The position numbers and the translations under genes were made by a program. The notes under the pieces are model-generated. The model saw only the letters and a program-made list of their open reading frames with translations. It was not told the DNA's origin and did no database searches. Of a stretch of DNA of 64,000 nucleotides, positions 8,572 through 18,157 are shown one piece after another (position 1 is the first letter of the stretch; each line of letters begins with the position of its first letter). This stretch comes from Frankia casuarinae (lineage in GTDB: Bacteria; Actinomycetota; Actinomycetes; Frankiales; Frankiaceae). The DNA lies in NCBI RefSeq assembly GCF_000013345.1, contig NC_007777.1:434001-498000 (forward strand). Reading direction: 5' to 3'.

Positions 8572-8979
8572 ACCTCCTGGATACCGACGACCGTGGCCGG
8601 GAAGCTGCCTGCGCCAGGCGGCGGCGTACGTCACCTGCGTTCGTGCGGCCGCGGCCGGTCGGTCGCGACCGGCCGGCATGGACTGCTGTCATGACAGTAG
8701 CGAGCAGGGCCGGAACGTGCCGGGCCGCGTGGCATCCACTCCGTTTGCGATGGCGTCCCCGGGGCAGATCATCGTGGTGTACCTGACGGTGTGTCATCGT
8801 GGTGTACCTGACCGTGTTCGGACGGTCGTGTTCGGACGACCTGGGCTGGATTGGTACGATAAAGTCGGTGCCGATCGACGAGTGGCGGCCGATCGACAGT
8901 GGCGCTGATGCTTCCGGCAGGCTTGCCATCGGCGTTCACCACGATCCCGGTGTCGGATCGGGAGAGAGCGGGTCAGCTC

Positions 8980-9384
8980 ATGCGCCTCGTGCTCAACGTC
9001 ATCTGGTTGGTATTCGGTGGTTTCTGGCTTGCCGTCGGCTATGCCCTCGCAGCGCTTGTGTGCTTCATTCTCATCGTCACGATTCCCTTCGGGATCGCCG
9101 CCCTGCGGATGGCGAACTTCACCCTGTGGCCGTTTGGACGGCGCATTGTCGACCGACCCGGCGCCGGCGGGGCGTCCCTGGTCGGAAACGTGCTGTGGAT
9201 CCTGCTGGCCGGTTGGTGGTTGGCACTGGGACATCTCACCACCGGCCTGGCACTCTGCCTCACCATCATCGGTATCCCGCTCGGGTTGGCGAACTTCAAA
9301 CTGATCCCGGTCTCGCTGCTGCCGCTGGGTAAGGAGATCGTGGACGTCGACGCCCCCGCGGTCGGAGCTCGCGCGGCATTCTGA
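8980..9384 (+). CDS. yccF: YccF-family inner membrane protein (DUF307)
   Basis: The 134-residue product begins MRLVLNVIWLVFGG and contains the duplicated YccF pattern: hydrophobic helices followed by IPFGIAALRMANFTLWPFGR in the first half and IIGIPLGLANFKLIPVSLLPLGKEIV in the second. Four membrane helices are expected. E. coli YccF is 148 residues. I chose the internal ATG at 8980 because it gives the conserved family N-terminus; an upstream ATG at 8899 would add 27 unrelated residues. Function of the family is unknown. It is followed by about 300 bp without a gene. Confidence 0.85.
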   Translation: MRLVLNVIWLVFGGFWLAVGYALAALVCFILIVTIPFGIAALRMANFTLWPFGRRIVDRPGAGGASLVGNVLWILLAGWWLALGHLTTGLALCLTIIGIPLGLANFKLIPVSLLPLGKEIVDVDAPAVGARAAF

Positions 9385-9681
9385 GCCGCCGCGGCAGGTC
9401 GAGCGTGCTCGGACCGTGCCGCGCCGCCGCGCGAACAGAATGCCGGCCGCATGATCACAACGACATGATCGACTATGCCGTCCCGCTCCACCGGTAGCGT
9501 CGCCAGCATCGCATACGTGCTTATACCGGTCTCATCTCGGGCGTCGCTCGCAGATCGGAGCATTCCGTAGGCGACAGCAGGCCCACAATGGTGTAGTAGA
9601 TTTGATGGTGTGGAATGTGCGCGCAGGCCAGGAGGGTGACGCGGAAACCTCTGGGCTCCCGAGGAGGGAGGTGAAATCATC

Positions 9682-12600
9682 GTGGACATCTGGGATGACC
9701 TTGCGCAGCGTAACAGCGCTCACCTGCGGGAACGATTCCTGACGGGGGACCTGGTAGCGGAAGGACCACAAAACGCGATTTTGGGTTCGTGGTGGCGCAG
9801 CCAGGTACTGAACGTGAGCCCGGACCGGTGCTCCCCCGTCTATGATCCGGATCTTGATCTGGACACGCGCCTGGTCCGCGCGGCCGACCCGGTACTCGAC
9901 CGACTGGCATCCATGATCGCCGGGACCTGGGTGTGCGTGTGTCTCACCGACGACCAGGCAAGAATACTGGCGCACCGGGTCGGTGAGGCATCCTTCGGCC
10001 TACACCCTGGGTTCTGCGTCGCCGAGCACCTGGTCGGCACCAGCGCCGTAGCCCTCGCCCTCGTGGAAAGGCGCCCCGCCCGCGTCTCGGGCGCCGAGCA
10101 CTTTGCTGACCTCTACCAACCGGACGCGTGCATATCCGCTCCCGTCCGCGACCCCCTCAGCGGGCGTATCGAAGGCGTGTTCAGCCTCATTTGCAGGCTC
10201 GCCGAGGCGAATCCGTCGGCGGAAGCCATGGTGGGGGAGGCTGGCCGCGCTATCGAACATCGCCTGCTGGAACAGGCGAGCGAGCGGGAACGCGCCTTGC
10301 TCCTGGCGTACCGGCAGGCCAAACACCGGATGCGGATACCGGCTGGCGGCGCACAGTTTCCGCTTGATCTCGATGCCGGGTCCGGCATCGAGATCAAGCA
10401 CGATACTCGGCTGGTTTTGCAGGAGAAGGCCGCTGAACTGATCGCAGCGGGCCGGCCGACCGCCATCGAGGTATCCCTGCCGCACGGTCAGACTGCCACG
10501 CTGGTGTGCAGGGAGGTACGGACGCACTCCGCAGTGGCCGGGCTGGCCGTCGAGGTCGTCCTTCCCTTCGGGCCGCCCCGTCGCCTCATGACCAGCGCCG
10601 CGGCTGTGGCAGGACACCTCAACAGCCAGCCGCGGGGGGCCGACGCCGGTGCCCCGTCGGCGCCGGGGCTTTTCCTGCCGTATGCCGCGCTCAGCGCGCC
10701 CAGGCCGACGCCGCGACTGCCGGCGGGTGCACCCGACGCCACCCGCCCGGCCAGCACACCCGTGGCCAGTGCGTACCCGGCCAGCCGGCAGCCCGCCATC
10801 GGCGCGTCACTGCTGGCGATCGGGGAACAGGGAATCGGCCGTCTCGCGGTGGCGGCACGGCGACGCCTCACCCTGCTGTACGAGGCCAGTATGCACATCG
10901 GGACCACCCTCGACGTGACTCGGACCGCCGAGGAACTGGCCCAGGCAGCCGTGCCCGAACTCGCCGACGTCGTCACGGTGGACCTGTCGGAGTCTGTTCT
11001 GCGGGGCGAGGACTCGCTGCGTCCGACCGCACTGCTGCGCCGCGCCGCCCTGCACGGCATCCAGGAAGGCCTCGCTCTCTACCCGGCCGGTCACCAGATC
11101 AGCTTCCTGCCCTCCACGCCGCAGGCTCGGTGCCTGGCCAGCGGGCGAGCGGTGCTCGAGGCCGACCTGCACGCGGCTCCCGGTTGGCAGGCCCAGGACC
11201 CCGAACGCGTCGAGCAACTCCTCGCGCAGGGGATCCACTCGCTCATCACCGTCCCCCTGTGCGCCCGCGACGTGATGTTCGGGGTGGCCAGTTTCTGCCG
11301 CTCCCGGCAACCAGAGCCCTACGAGGACGACGACCTGGCCCTGGCCGAGGAGTTGGCCGCCCGCGCGGCGCTGTGCCTGGACAACGCCCACCGCTACACC
11401 CGCGAACGACAGCTGCACCACCAGGCCCTGCACGATCCGCTGACCGACCTGGCGAACCGCACGCTGTTGACGGCCCGACTGCAACGCGGACTTGCCCGGC
11501 GCCTCCACGACAATACGCAGGACGACACGCAGCTTGCACTACTGTTCTGCGACCTCGACGACTTCAAGAGCGTCAACGACAGATTCGGGCACGCGGCCGG
11601 CGACGACCTGCTTCGCGTAACCGCGGGTCGGCTGACGAGTTGCGCCCGTAGCACCGACACGGTTGCCCGCATCAGCGGCGACGAGTTCGCGGTCCTGCTG
11701 GAAGGCGGCTGCGTCGACCCCGAGTCCATCGGGCGGCGGATCCTGGAAACACTCCGCGTACCCTTGGTACTCGCCGGAACGGTTCATACAACCCAGGCCA
11801 GCATTGGGCTGGTCGTTGTCGACCCCGGCACTCAGGCCACCGCGGAAAGCGTGCTGAAACAGGCGGACTCCGCCATGTACGCCGCAAAACGGCGGGGTAA
11901 GGGCACCCTGGTGGTGTACCGGCCGGAGCTGTGCCCCGCCAGCGCCGAGGACGCCCTGCGCACCAGCCTCACCCACGCCGTACGCGGCGAGGATGGCGGC
12001 GGTACCCTCAACGTCAGCTATCAGCCGATCATCGAGCTCCACACCGGTCGGACCGTCGGTGTCGAGGCGGCGCTTCGGTGGGACGACCCGTCCTCCCGAT
12101 CCGTTCCCCACCACCGTCTCACCCTCACCGCCCAGCAGACCGGGCTGGCCCCCGCACTGGAGCACATCCTGCTCGACCGGGCCTGCCGTGACCTCGGCCG
12201 ATACCGAAGCACGGGCCATCCGGAGGTGGCCCTCCACATCCCCGTCTCGATCCTCGATGCCGCTGACGCCCGGTTCACGACCGAGGTGGTCAATGCTCTG
12301 ACCGTCCACCACCTGCCACCCGATGCTCTCGTGCTCCGCGTCGCCGGCGCGACGCACCACACCGATCAGGCTGCCCTGCGGGCGCTGCGCGGACTGGCCG
12401 CACGAGGTATCAGGCTCGCGATCACCTATCCCGACGCCGAGGACCTCTCGTTCGATCCCCTTCTGCCGCTTCCCGTCCAGATCATCGTGCTCGACGCCGC
12501 CGCCACCCGGCACCTGACCGAATCGCTGACCGACGGCCGCACCCCCGGGGAAGAAGAAAACGACGGCACGCTGCGCACGGCGTTCCTCGCCACCATCCGC

Positions 12601-12747
12601 GGACTGGGCATTTCACTGCTGGGCACCGGCATCGCTGACGCGAAGCAGGCCGCCACCCTCGCGCACAGCGGCTGCGGCCTTGGCCAGGGCAGCCTCTTCG
12701 GCGGACCCGCACCGCTCGCCGACATCCCCGGCAGGTATCCGACATGA
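9682..12747 (+). CDS. GAF-GAF-GGDEF-degenerate EAL signalling protein
   Basis: 1021 residues. Residues 1-200 resemble the N-terminal sensor of AcoR-type activators (ILGSWWRS, then a GAF-like fold) but no sigma-54 ATPase follows. Residues about 400-570 form a second GAF domain. A diguanylate cyclase domain spans about 584-745, with DPLTDLANR, LFCDLDDFKSVNDRFGH and the active-site variant SGDEF; an RSTD I-site for product inhibition sits five residues before it. Residues about 775-1010 are EAL-like but lack the catalytic residues: the motif is EAALR, the NxS, TEx and DDFGxG motifs are replaced. So it probably makes, and does not degrade, cyclic di-GMP; the EAL half may bind a ligand. GTG start preceded by GGAGGGAGG. 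Confidence 0.85.
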   Translation: MDIWDDLAQRNSAHLRERFLTGDLVAEGPQNAILGSWWRSQVLNVSPDRCSPVYDPDLDLDTRLVRAADPVLDRLASMIAGTWVCVCLTDDQARILAHRVGEASFGLHPGFCVAEHLVGTSAVALALVERRPARVSGAEHFADLYQPDACISAPVRDPLSGRIEGVFSLICRLAEANPSAEAMVGEAGRAIEHRLLEQASERERALLLAYRQAKHRMRIPAGGAQFPLDLDAGSGIEIKHDTRLVLQEKAAELIAAGRPTAIEVSLPHGQTATLVCREVRTHSAVAGLAVEVVLPFGPPRRLMTSAAAVAGHLNSQPRGADAGAPSAPGLFLPYAALSAPRPTPRLPAGAPDATRPASTPVASAYPASRQPAIGASLLAIGEQGIGRLAVAARRRLTLLYEASMHIGTTLDVTRTAEELAQAAVPELADVVTVDLSESVLRGEDSLRPTALLRRAALHGIQEGLALYPAGHQISFLPSTPQARCLASGRAVLEADLHAAPGWQAQDPERVEQLLAQGIHSLITVPLCARDVMFGVASFCRSRQPEPYEDDDLALAEELAARAALCLDNAHRYTRERQLHHQALHDPLTDLANRTLLTARLQRGLARRLHDNTQDDTQLALLFCDLDDFKSVNDRFGHAAGDDLLRVTAGRLTSCARSTDTVARISGDEFAVLLEGGCVDPESIGRRILETLRVPLVLAGTVHTTQASIGLVVVDPGTQATAESVLKQADSAMYAAKRRGKGTLVVYRPELCPASAEDALRTSLTHAVRGEDGGGTLNVSYQPIIELHTGRTVGVEAALRWDDPSSRSVPHHRLTLTAQQTGLAPALEHILLDRACRDLGRYRSTGHPEVALHIPVSILDAADARFTTEVVNALTVHHLPPDALVLRVAGATHHTDQAALRALRGLAARGIRLAITYPDAEDLSFDPLLPLPVQIIVLDAAATRHLTESLTDGRTPGEEENDGTLRTAFLATIRGLGISLLGTGIADAKQAATLAHSGCGLGQGSLFGGPAPLADIPGRYPT

Positions 12748-12760
12748 GGTAGCCGCCATG

Positions 12761-12864
12761 TCTCCAGTGCGCGGCACTGACCCTCGACTCTCCAGTGCGC
12801 GGCACTGACCCTCGACTCTCCAGTGCGCGGCACTGACCCTCGACTCTCCAGTGCGCGGCACTGA
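12761..12864. repeat. 28-bp tandem hairpin repeat (3.7 copies)
   Basis: Three full 28-bp units and a partial fourth, starting TCTCCAGTGCGCGGCACTGA. Each contains CAGTGCGCGGCACTG, a perfect inverted repeat with 6-bp arms and a 3-base loop, so a transcript would carry four identical hairpins in a row. It lies 14 bp after the signalling gene and 118 bp before the ABC exporter operon. There are no spacers, so it is not CRISPR. It could end transcription, slow RNase or bind a protein; nothing decides between these. Confidence 0.9.
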
Positions 12865-12982
12865 AAATGCCTTGACCTGATGTTGGGTTGACGTCGTAGG
12901 GTCGCAACACGTCTGCAGTGTGCTTACCCACCGTTGTCGCGATCTACCGGTTCGACCACCAGCCGCCACCGAGAGGGACCGT

Positions 12983-14716
12983 ATGCTGATCCGACTTCTG
13001 CGGGCTCACCTCGGCCCCTACGGCCGGCCGATCTCGATACTGGTCCTTCTGCAGCTGGTGGCGACGATCGCCATGCTCTACCTCCCCACCCTCAACGCCG
13101 ACATCATTGATCGTGGAGTGGTCATCGGCGACACCGGCTACATCATGCGTATCGGTGGACTCATGCTCGGTGTCAGCGTCGTGCAGATCGTCTGTGCCGG
13201 CGCCGCCGTCTTCTTCGGAGCCCGGACGGCGATGGCGCTCGGTCGGGACATCCGGGCGTCGGTGTTCGACCGGGTCCAGTCGTTCTCGGCCCGGGAGGTC
13301 GGCCGCTTCGGCGCGCCCTCTCTGATCACCCGGGCCACGAACGACGTGCAGCAGGTGCAGATGCTGATGTTAATGAGCTTCACGCTCATGGTCTCCGCGC
13401 CGATCATGTGCCTGGGCGGCATCATCCTGGCGGTCAACCAGGATGCCGGGCTCTCGCTCCTGCTCGTCGCGATCACTCCGGTCCTCGCAGTGATCATCAG
13501 CTTGATCGTGCGACGGATGCGGCCGCTGGGCCGGGCGATGCAGGAGCGCTTGGACGCCGTCAACCGGATCCTGCGGGAGCAGATCACCGGGCTCCGGGTG
13601 ATCCGCGCTTTTGTCCAGGACGACTATGAGCGGCGCCGGTTCGCGGTGGCTGACGCCGAACTGACCGACATCTCGTTGCGGTTCGGTCGACTCATGGCGT
13701 TGATGTTCCCGCTCGTGCTCACCGTGGTCAACTTCTCGAGCGTGGCCGTGCTGTGGTTCGGTGCCCACCGTATCGACGCCGGCCAGATGCAGATCGGCGC
13801 GCTGACAGCCTTCCTCAGCTACCTGATGCAGATCCTGATGTCGGTGATGATGGCCACCTTCATGTTCATGATGATTCCCCGCGCCGAGGTGTGCGCGGAG
13901 CGCATCCAGGAGGTGCTCGAGACCGACTCCACGGTCCTGCCACCGCAGAACCCGGTGCGGGAGCTGCGCCGCCACGGTGACCTGGAACTGCGGGGCGTCG
14001 GGTTCCACTACCCGGGCGCGGAGGCGCCGGTCCTGCGCGCAATCAGCCTGCGCGCCCGGCCGGGTCAGACCACAGCCATCATCGGCAGCACCGGTAGCGG
14101 CAAGACAACGCTGCTCGGTCTGGTCCCGCGGTTGGCCGACGCCACCGAGGGCGCCGTCCTCGTCGACGGCGTCGACGTCCGCGATCTCGACCCGGCGCTG
14201 CTCGCCCGGACCGTCGGCCTGGTTCCACAGAAGCCGTATCTGTTCTCCGGCACCGTCGCGACCAATCTGCGTTACGGAAATCCGGACGCCACCGACGACG
14301 AACTGTGGCGCGCGCTGGAGATCGCGCAGGCGAAGGACTTCGTCGAAGCCATGCCGGACGGTCTCGACACCGCGATCGCCCAGGGTGGCACGAACGTCTC
14401 CGGCGGCCAGCGCCAACGGCTCTCCATCGCCCGCGTGCTCGTTCACGGCCCGGAGATCTACCTGTTCGACGACTCCTTCTCGGCCCTCGACTACGCCACC
14501 GACGCCCGCCTGCGCAGGGCGCTCGCCCACGAGACCTCCGCCGCGACCGTGGTGATCGTCGCTCAGCGGGTCGCCACCATCCGGGATGCGGATCAGATCA
14601 TCGTGCTGGACCACGGTGAGGTGGCCGGCGTCGGCACCCACCAGCAGCTGATGGCCGACAACACCACGTACCGCGAGATTGTGCTCTCCCAGCTCACCGA
14701 GGAGGAGGCGGCATGA
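12983..14716 (+). CDS. ABC exporter half-transporter, degenerate ATP site subunit
   Basis: 577 residues: six-helix export-type membrane domain (residues 1-320) and a nucleotide-binding domain with Walker A GSTGSGKTT near residue 367 and signature VSGGQRQRLSIARVL. Two catalytic positions differ from consensus: Walker B reads LFDDSFSALD (Asp for the catalytic Glu) and the switch position reads AQRVATIRDAD (Gln for His). This is the hallmark of the non-catalytic half of heterodimeric exporters such as TM287/288 and BmrCD. ATG at 12983 follows GAGAGGG; a longer frame from 12920 has no ribosome-binding site. Overlaps the partner gene by 4 bp. Substrate unknown (drug or lipid export is common in this group). 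Confidence 0.92.
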   Translation: MLIRLLRAHLGPYGRPISILVLLQLVATIAMLYLPTLNADIIDRGVVIGDTGYIMRIGGLMLGVSVVQIVCAGAAVFFGARTAMALGRDIRASVFDRVQSFSAREVGRFGAPSLITRATNDVQQVQMLMLMSFTLMVSAPIMCLGGIILAVNQDAGLSLLLVAITPVLAVIISLIVRRMRPLGRAMQERLDAVNRILREQITGLRVIRAFVQDDYERRRFAVADAELTDISLRFGRLMALMFPLVLTVVNFSSVAVLWFGAHRIDAGQMQIGALTAFLSYLMQILMSVMMATFMFMMIPRAEVCAERIQEVLETDSTVLPPQNPVRELRRHGDLELRGVGFHYPGAEAPVLRAISLRARPGQTTAIIGSTGSGKTTLLGLVPRLADATEGAVLVDGVDVRDLDPALLARTVGLVPQKPYLFSGTVATNLRYGNPDATDDELWRALEIAQAKDFVEAMPDGLDTAIAQGGTNVSGGQRQRLSIARVLVHGPEIYLFDDSFSALDYATDARLRRALAHETSAATVVIVAQRVATIRDADQIIVLDHGEVAGVGTHQQLMADNTTYREIVLSQLTEEEAA

Positions 14717-16674
14717 GCAGCCCGGTACCGGCACCGCGCCGCGGCCCGGCCCCGACGGCCGGGCCCGCTCGGTTCTTCGTGGGCCCGGGCGCGACGGAGA
14801 AGTCGATGGACTTCGCCGCGTCGAGCCGCCGGCTGCTCGGACTGCTGCGACCGCAGCGCCACCTGCTGATCGCCGTCGTGGTCCTGGCGACGTTGAGCGT
14901 CGGCCTGAGCGTGATCGGTCCTCGCCTGCTCGGCCACGCCACCGACCTGGTGTTCGCGGGGATCTTCAGTCGGCGGCTGCCAGCCGGCAGCACGAAGGAA
15001 CAGGCGGTCGCGCAGCTGCGTGCCACCGGCCACGGTACCCAGGCGGACCTGCTCGCCTCGCTCGACGTGACCCCCGGTCATGGCATGGACTTCGATGCCA
15101 TCGGTGTCGTGCTGCTGGGGGTCGTGGTCGTCTACGCGGTGTCCGGATTGTGCGGTGTGCTCCAGGCCCGGCTGGCGAACCTGGCCCTGCAGAGAGTGAT
15201 CAGTGATCTGCGCCGCGACGTCCAGGCGAAGATCTCGCGGTTGCCCGTCCGTTACTTCGACGGTCAGCCGCGAGGCGAGGTGCTCAGCCGGGTCACCAAC
15301 GACATCGACAACTTCGGGCAGAGCCTGCAGCAGAGCATGTCGCAGATTGTCGCGTCGACGCTGACGATCGTGGGCGTGCTATCGATGATGCTCTGGATCT
15401 CCTGGATCCTCGCCCTGATCGCGCTGGTCACGGTGCCAGTGTCGATCATGATGGCGACCCGGGTCGGCAAGCTGGCTCAGCCCCAGTTTGTCGCCCAGTG
15501 GCGGATCACCGGTGGTCTCAACGCCCATATCGAGGAGATGTACACCGGGCACACGCTCGTGCGGGCGTTCGGCCGGCAGGAGGAATCCGCGGAGATCTTT
15601 CGTGAGCAGAACGAGCGGCTCTACGCCGCCAGTTGGCGCGCGCAGTTCATCTCCGGTCTCATGCAGCCCTCGATGTTGTTCATCGGAAACCTGAACTACG
15701 TGCTGGTAGCTGTGATCGGCGGCCTGCGGGTCGCGTCCGGCTCGCTGTCGATCGGTGACGTCCAGGCGTTCATCCAATATTCTCGGCAGTTCAGCCAGCC
15801 GTTGTCCCAGGTTGCCAGCATGGCGAACCTGGTGCAGTCCGGGGTGGCCTCCGCGGAGCGGGTGTTCGACCTGCTCGACACCGTCGAGCAGGAACCCGAC
15901 CGGGCGGTTCCGGCGCATCCGGAGCGGCTTCGTGGCCGGGTGGCCTTCGAACGCGTCTCCTTCCGCTACGAACCGAACAAGCCGTTGATCGAGGACCTGT
16001 CACTTGTCGCGGAACCTGGTCACACCGTCGCGATCGTCGGGCCGACCGGCGCCGGCAAGACCACTCTGATCAACCTGCTGATGCGCTTCTACGAGGTCAC
16101 CGGCGGACGGATCACCTTGGACGGGGTCGATGTCGCGGCGATGTCGCGGGATGAACTGCGGGCCAGCATCGGCATGGTCCTGCAGGACACCTGGCTGTTC
16201 GGCGGAACGATCGCGGAGAACATCGCCTACGGTGCGGAGGGCGCCACCCACGAGCAGATTGTGGCGGCGGCCCGCGCCGCGCACGTCGACCGGTTCGTCC
16301 GCACTCTTCCCGCGGGTTACGACACCGTGCTCGACGACGAGGGGGTCGGCGTGAGCGGCGGGGAGAAGCAGCTGATCACCATCGCCCGCGCCTTCCTCGT
16401 GGAACCTCTGATCCTGGTTCTCGACGAGGCGACGAGCTCGGTGGACACCCGTACCGAGGTCCTCATCCAACGGGCGATGTCGACCCTGCGGGCGGGGCGG
16501 ACCGCGTTCGTCATCGCGCATCGGCTGTCGACCATCCGGGACGCGGACACCATTCTCGTGATGGAGAACGGAGCCATCGTCGAACAGGGCACCCACACCG
16601 AGCTCCTGGCCGCCGATGGCCCATACTCCCGGCTGTACCAGTCCCAGTTCGCCCAGGCCGTCGTCGAGATCTGA
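14713..16674 (+). CDS. ABC exporter half-transporter, catalytic subunit
   Basis: 653 residues with an N-terminal extension of about 40 residues, an export-type membrane domain that includes an insertion between the first two helices (HATDLVFAGIFSRRL...HGMDFDAIG), and a complete nucleotide-binding domain: Walker A GPTGAGKTT near residue 442, signature GVSGGEKQLITIARAF, Walker B LVLDEATSSVD with the catalytic Glu, and the switch His in AHRLSTIRDAD. The ATGA overlap with the upstream half and the complementary degeneracy there show that the two form one heterodimer with a single fully catalytic ATP site. Confidence 0.93.
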   Translation: MSSPVPAPRRGPAPTAGPARFFVGPGATEKSMDFAASSRRLLGLLRPQRHLLIAVVVLATLSVGLSVIGPRLLGHATDLVFAGIFSRRLPAGSTKEQAVAQLRATGHGTQADLLASLDVTPGHGMDFDAIGVVLLGVVVVYAVSGLCGVLQARLANLALQRVISDLRRDVQAKISRLPVRYFDGQPRGEVLSRVTNDIDNFGQSLQQSMSQIVASTLTIVGVLSMMLWISWILALIALVTVPVSIMMATRVGKLAQPQFVAQWRITGGLNAHIEEMYTGHTLVRAFGRQEESAEIFREQNERLYAASWRAQFISGLMQPSMLFIGNLNYVLVAVIGGLRVASGSLSIGDVQAFIQYSRQFSQPLSQVASMANLVQSGVASAERVFDLLDTVEQEPDRAVPAHPERLRGRVAFERVSFRYEPNKPLIEDLSLVAEPGHTVAIVGPTGAGKTTLINLLMRFYEVTGGRITLDGVDVAAMSRDELRASIGMVLQDTWLFGGTIAENIAYGAEGATHEQIVAAARAAHVDRFVRTLPAGYDTVLDDEGVGVSGGEKQLITIARAFLVEPLILVLDEATSSVDTRTEVLIQRAMSTLRAGRTAFVIAHRLSTIRDADTILVMENGAIVEQGTHTELLAADGPYSRLYQSQFAQAVVEI

Positions 16675-16702
16675 CCGTCGAGATCTGACGGTCGAGATCT
16701 GC
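16663..16702. repeat. 14-bp tandem repeat spanning a stop codon
   Basis: GTCGAGATCTGACC repeats at 16663, 16677 (last base G) and 16691 (partial). The first copy contains the last codons and the TGA of the exporter gene, so the repeats are duplications of the gene's 3' end into the intergenic space. The unit contains the palindrome AGATCT. Confidence 0.85.
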
Positions 16703-16780
16703 GTGAGCGGTTGCGCCACCGGCCCGTGCGTGTGACAGCGGGGATGAGCACGAGCCGGACGGCTTGTTAGGCGAACGTGG

Positions 16781-18109
16781 TCAGTTGATCAGTTTGATGA
16801 GCTGGCGCCCGTCGAGCCAGTTGCCGGTGACATCGGTGAACGTGTTGTTCTTCCACGCCAGCAGCCGCACCGCCGTGTTGCAGATCGCCGGGAAGATGTC
16901 GATCTGCTTGCCGTCGCAGGTGAACGGATGGGCCATGACGTTCGGGCGGTCGTGGGAGGCGCGAAGCGCCGTGAGCAGGGCGGCCGAGGTCGGCTGGGCG
17001 GTACCGGCCAGCAGCGACCGGATGTTGAGGACGGCGGAGAAGGATCCCTGCGACGACGAGGACCGATCGGCCTCCGGGATCGCCTTACGGAACGCCGCCG
17101 TGTCGGCGTCACCATCGCTCGTCCCGACCGGTAGGTAGCTGGATGCGAAGTAGAGGTTGTCGGTCCGGCCGCTGGCCGCGCGCGGCACCGCGGGGGTGGT
17201 GCAGGGACCGATGAAGTAGATGTCGCTGCGGATGTTCAGCGCCGCCGCGGCCTGGACGATCCGGGTGCACGTCGCCGCCTGGAACACCACGATGATCGCG
17301 TCCGGCTTGCCCGCCGCGACCTGGGTCAGGGCCGGCGCGAAGTCTGCCGCGTCGGATTTCTCCGGCACCAGTTTGACGTCGGACACACCTTTATGGTGCA
17401 GGACGTTCTGCGATCCCTGGATAGCGGCGGACAGCAGGCCGGGCAGGTCGAGGTACAGGGCATGCACGCTGCGCACATGCCGGATGTTCGTCAGATAGTC
17501 GGTGAGGCCGAGCAGCTCGCTGAGCGAACCGCCGGAAAATGCGAAGGCGTTGTGTGAGCCGAGTTCTCCGCTCAGTTGAGGAGAGCCGGTGACGTACGGG
17601 ATGTGGGCGGTCTCGTATATCGGCATCGCCGCCTCCGCGCCGAAATCGATCCCGCCGACCACCGCGAGTGGTTTCGTGGCGACAAGCCGGTTGGCGCAGT
17701 TCTGGGAGGACTCCGGCGAGCCGTCGGTTGCGCAGCTGATCAGCCGGAGCGGTCGACCGTCGAGCCCGCCCAGAGAGGTGTTGGCGTAGTCCACGGCGGC
17801 CTGAGCGGCCTTCCGGGTCTCCGGGTATGACCCGACAGTGCTGTTCTCAACCGTTACGAAGCCGACAGTGACCGCAGGCCCGGTCAGGCGGCTCGCCGCC
17901 GCGCTGCCACCGGCAGCTGCGCCGGACGAGCCACCGCGCTGACTCGTGCACCCGGCGACAACGACGGACAAGGCTACGGAGAACGCGAGGAGGATGCGGG
18001 AGGCTTGTCTCACGGCTCGTGAAGCTACACTTCTGTCGTCCAGTTCTGGGGGCTTGACCGTCGACCGGCCGGACGGGGACTGTTGTGTGACCATGCGTCC
18101 GGTCTTCAT
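16781..18109 (-). CDS. Branched-chain amino-acid-type substrate-binding lipoprotein
   Basis: Periplasmic-binding-protein fold of the LivJ/leucine-binding type I class, 442 residues. A hydrophobic signal segment ends in the lipobox VVAGC near residue 53, so the mature protein is a membrane-anchored lipoprotein outside the cell. Typical stretches are VTVGFVTVENS at the start of the fold, AAVDYANTSLGGLDGRPL and AVVGGIDFGAEAAMPIYE. The N-terminal 30 residues before the signal are long; a later start such as the GTG/ATG a few codons in is possible. It is divergent from the fused permease gene starting at 18158 (about 50 bp between starts), and supplies the binding component of that importer. Substrate could be branched-chain amino acids, amides or urea. 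Confidence 0.88.
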   Translation of the reverse strand: MKTGRMVTQQSPSGRSTVKPPELDDRSVASRAVRQASRILLAFSVALSVVVAGCTSQRGGSSGAAAGGSAAASRLTGPAVTVGFVTVENSTVGSYPETRKAAQAAVDYANTSLGGLDGRPLRLISCATDGSPESSQNCANRLVATKPLAVVGGIDFGAEAAMPIYETAHIPYVTGSPQLSGELGSHNAFAFSGGSLSELLGLTDYLTNIRHVRSVHALYLDLPGLLSAAIQGSQNVLHHKGVSDVKLVPEKSDAADFAPALTQVAAGKPDAIIVVFQAATCTRIVQAAAALNIRSDIYFIGPCTTPAVPRAASGRTDNLYFASSYLPVGTSDGDADTAAFRKAIPEADRSSSSQGSFSAVLNIRSLLAGTAQPTSAALLTALRASHDRPNVMAHPFTCDGKQIDIFPAICNTAVRLLAWKNNTFTDVTGNWLDGRQLIKLIN

Positions 18110-18157
18110 CGCAGTTCGGATCTCTCTATCTGCAATAGATGCGTCTACGGGGGCCCG

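Noticed and set aside
8480-8600. SAM-IV or S-box riboswitch before cbs
   Set aside because: The strong hairpin is real but the conserved core words of these classes are not found.
12761-12864. CRISPR array
   Set aside because: Repeats are contiguous with no spacers, only 3.7 copies, and no cas gene is nearby.
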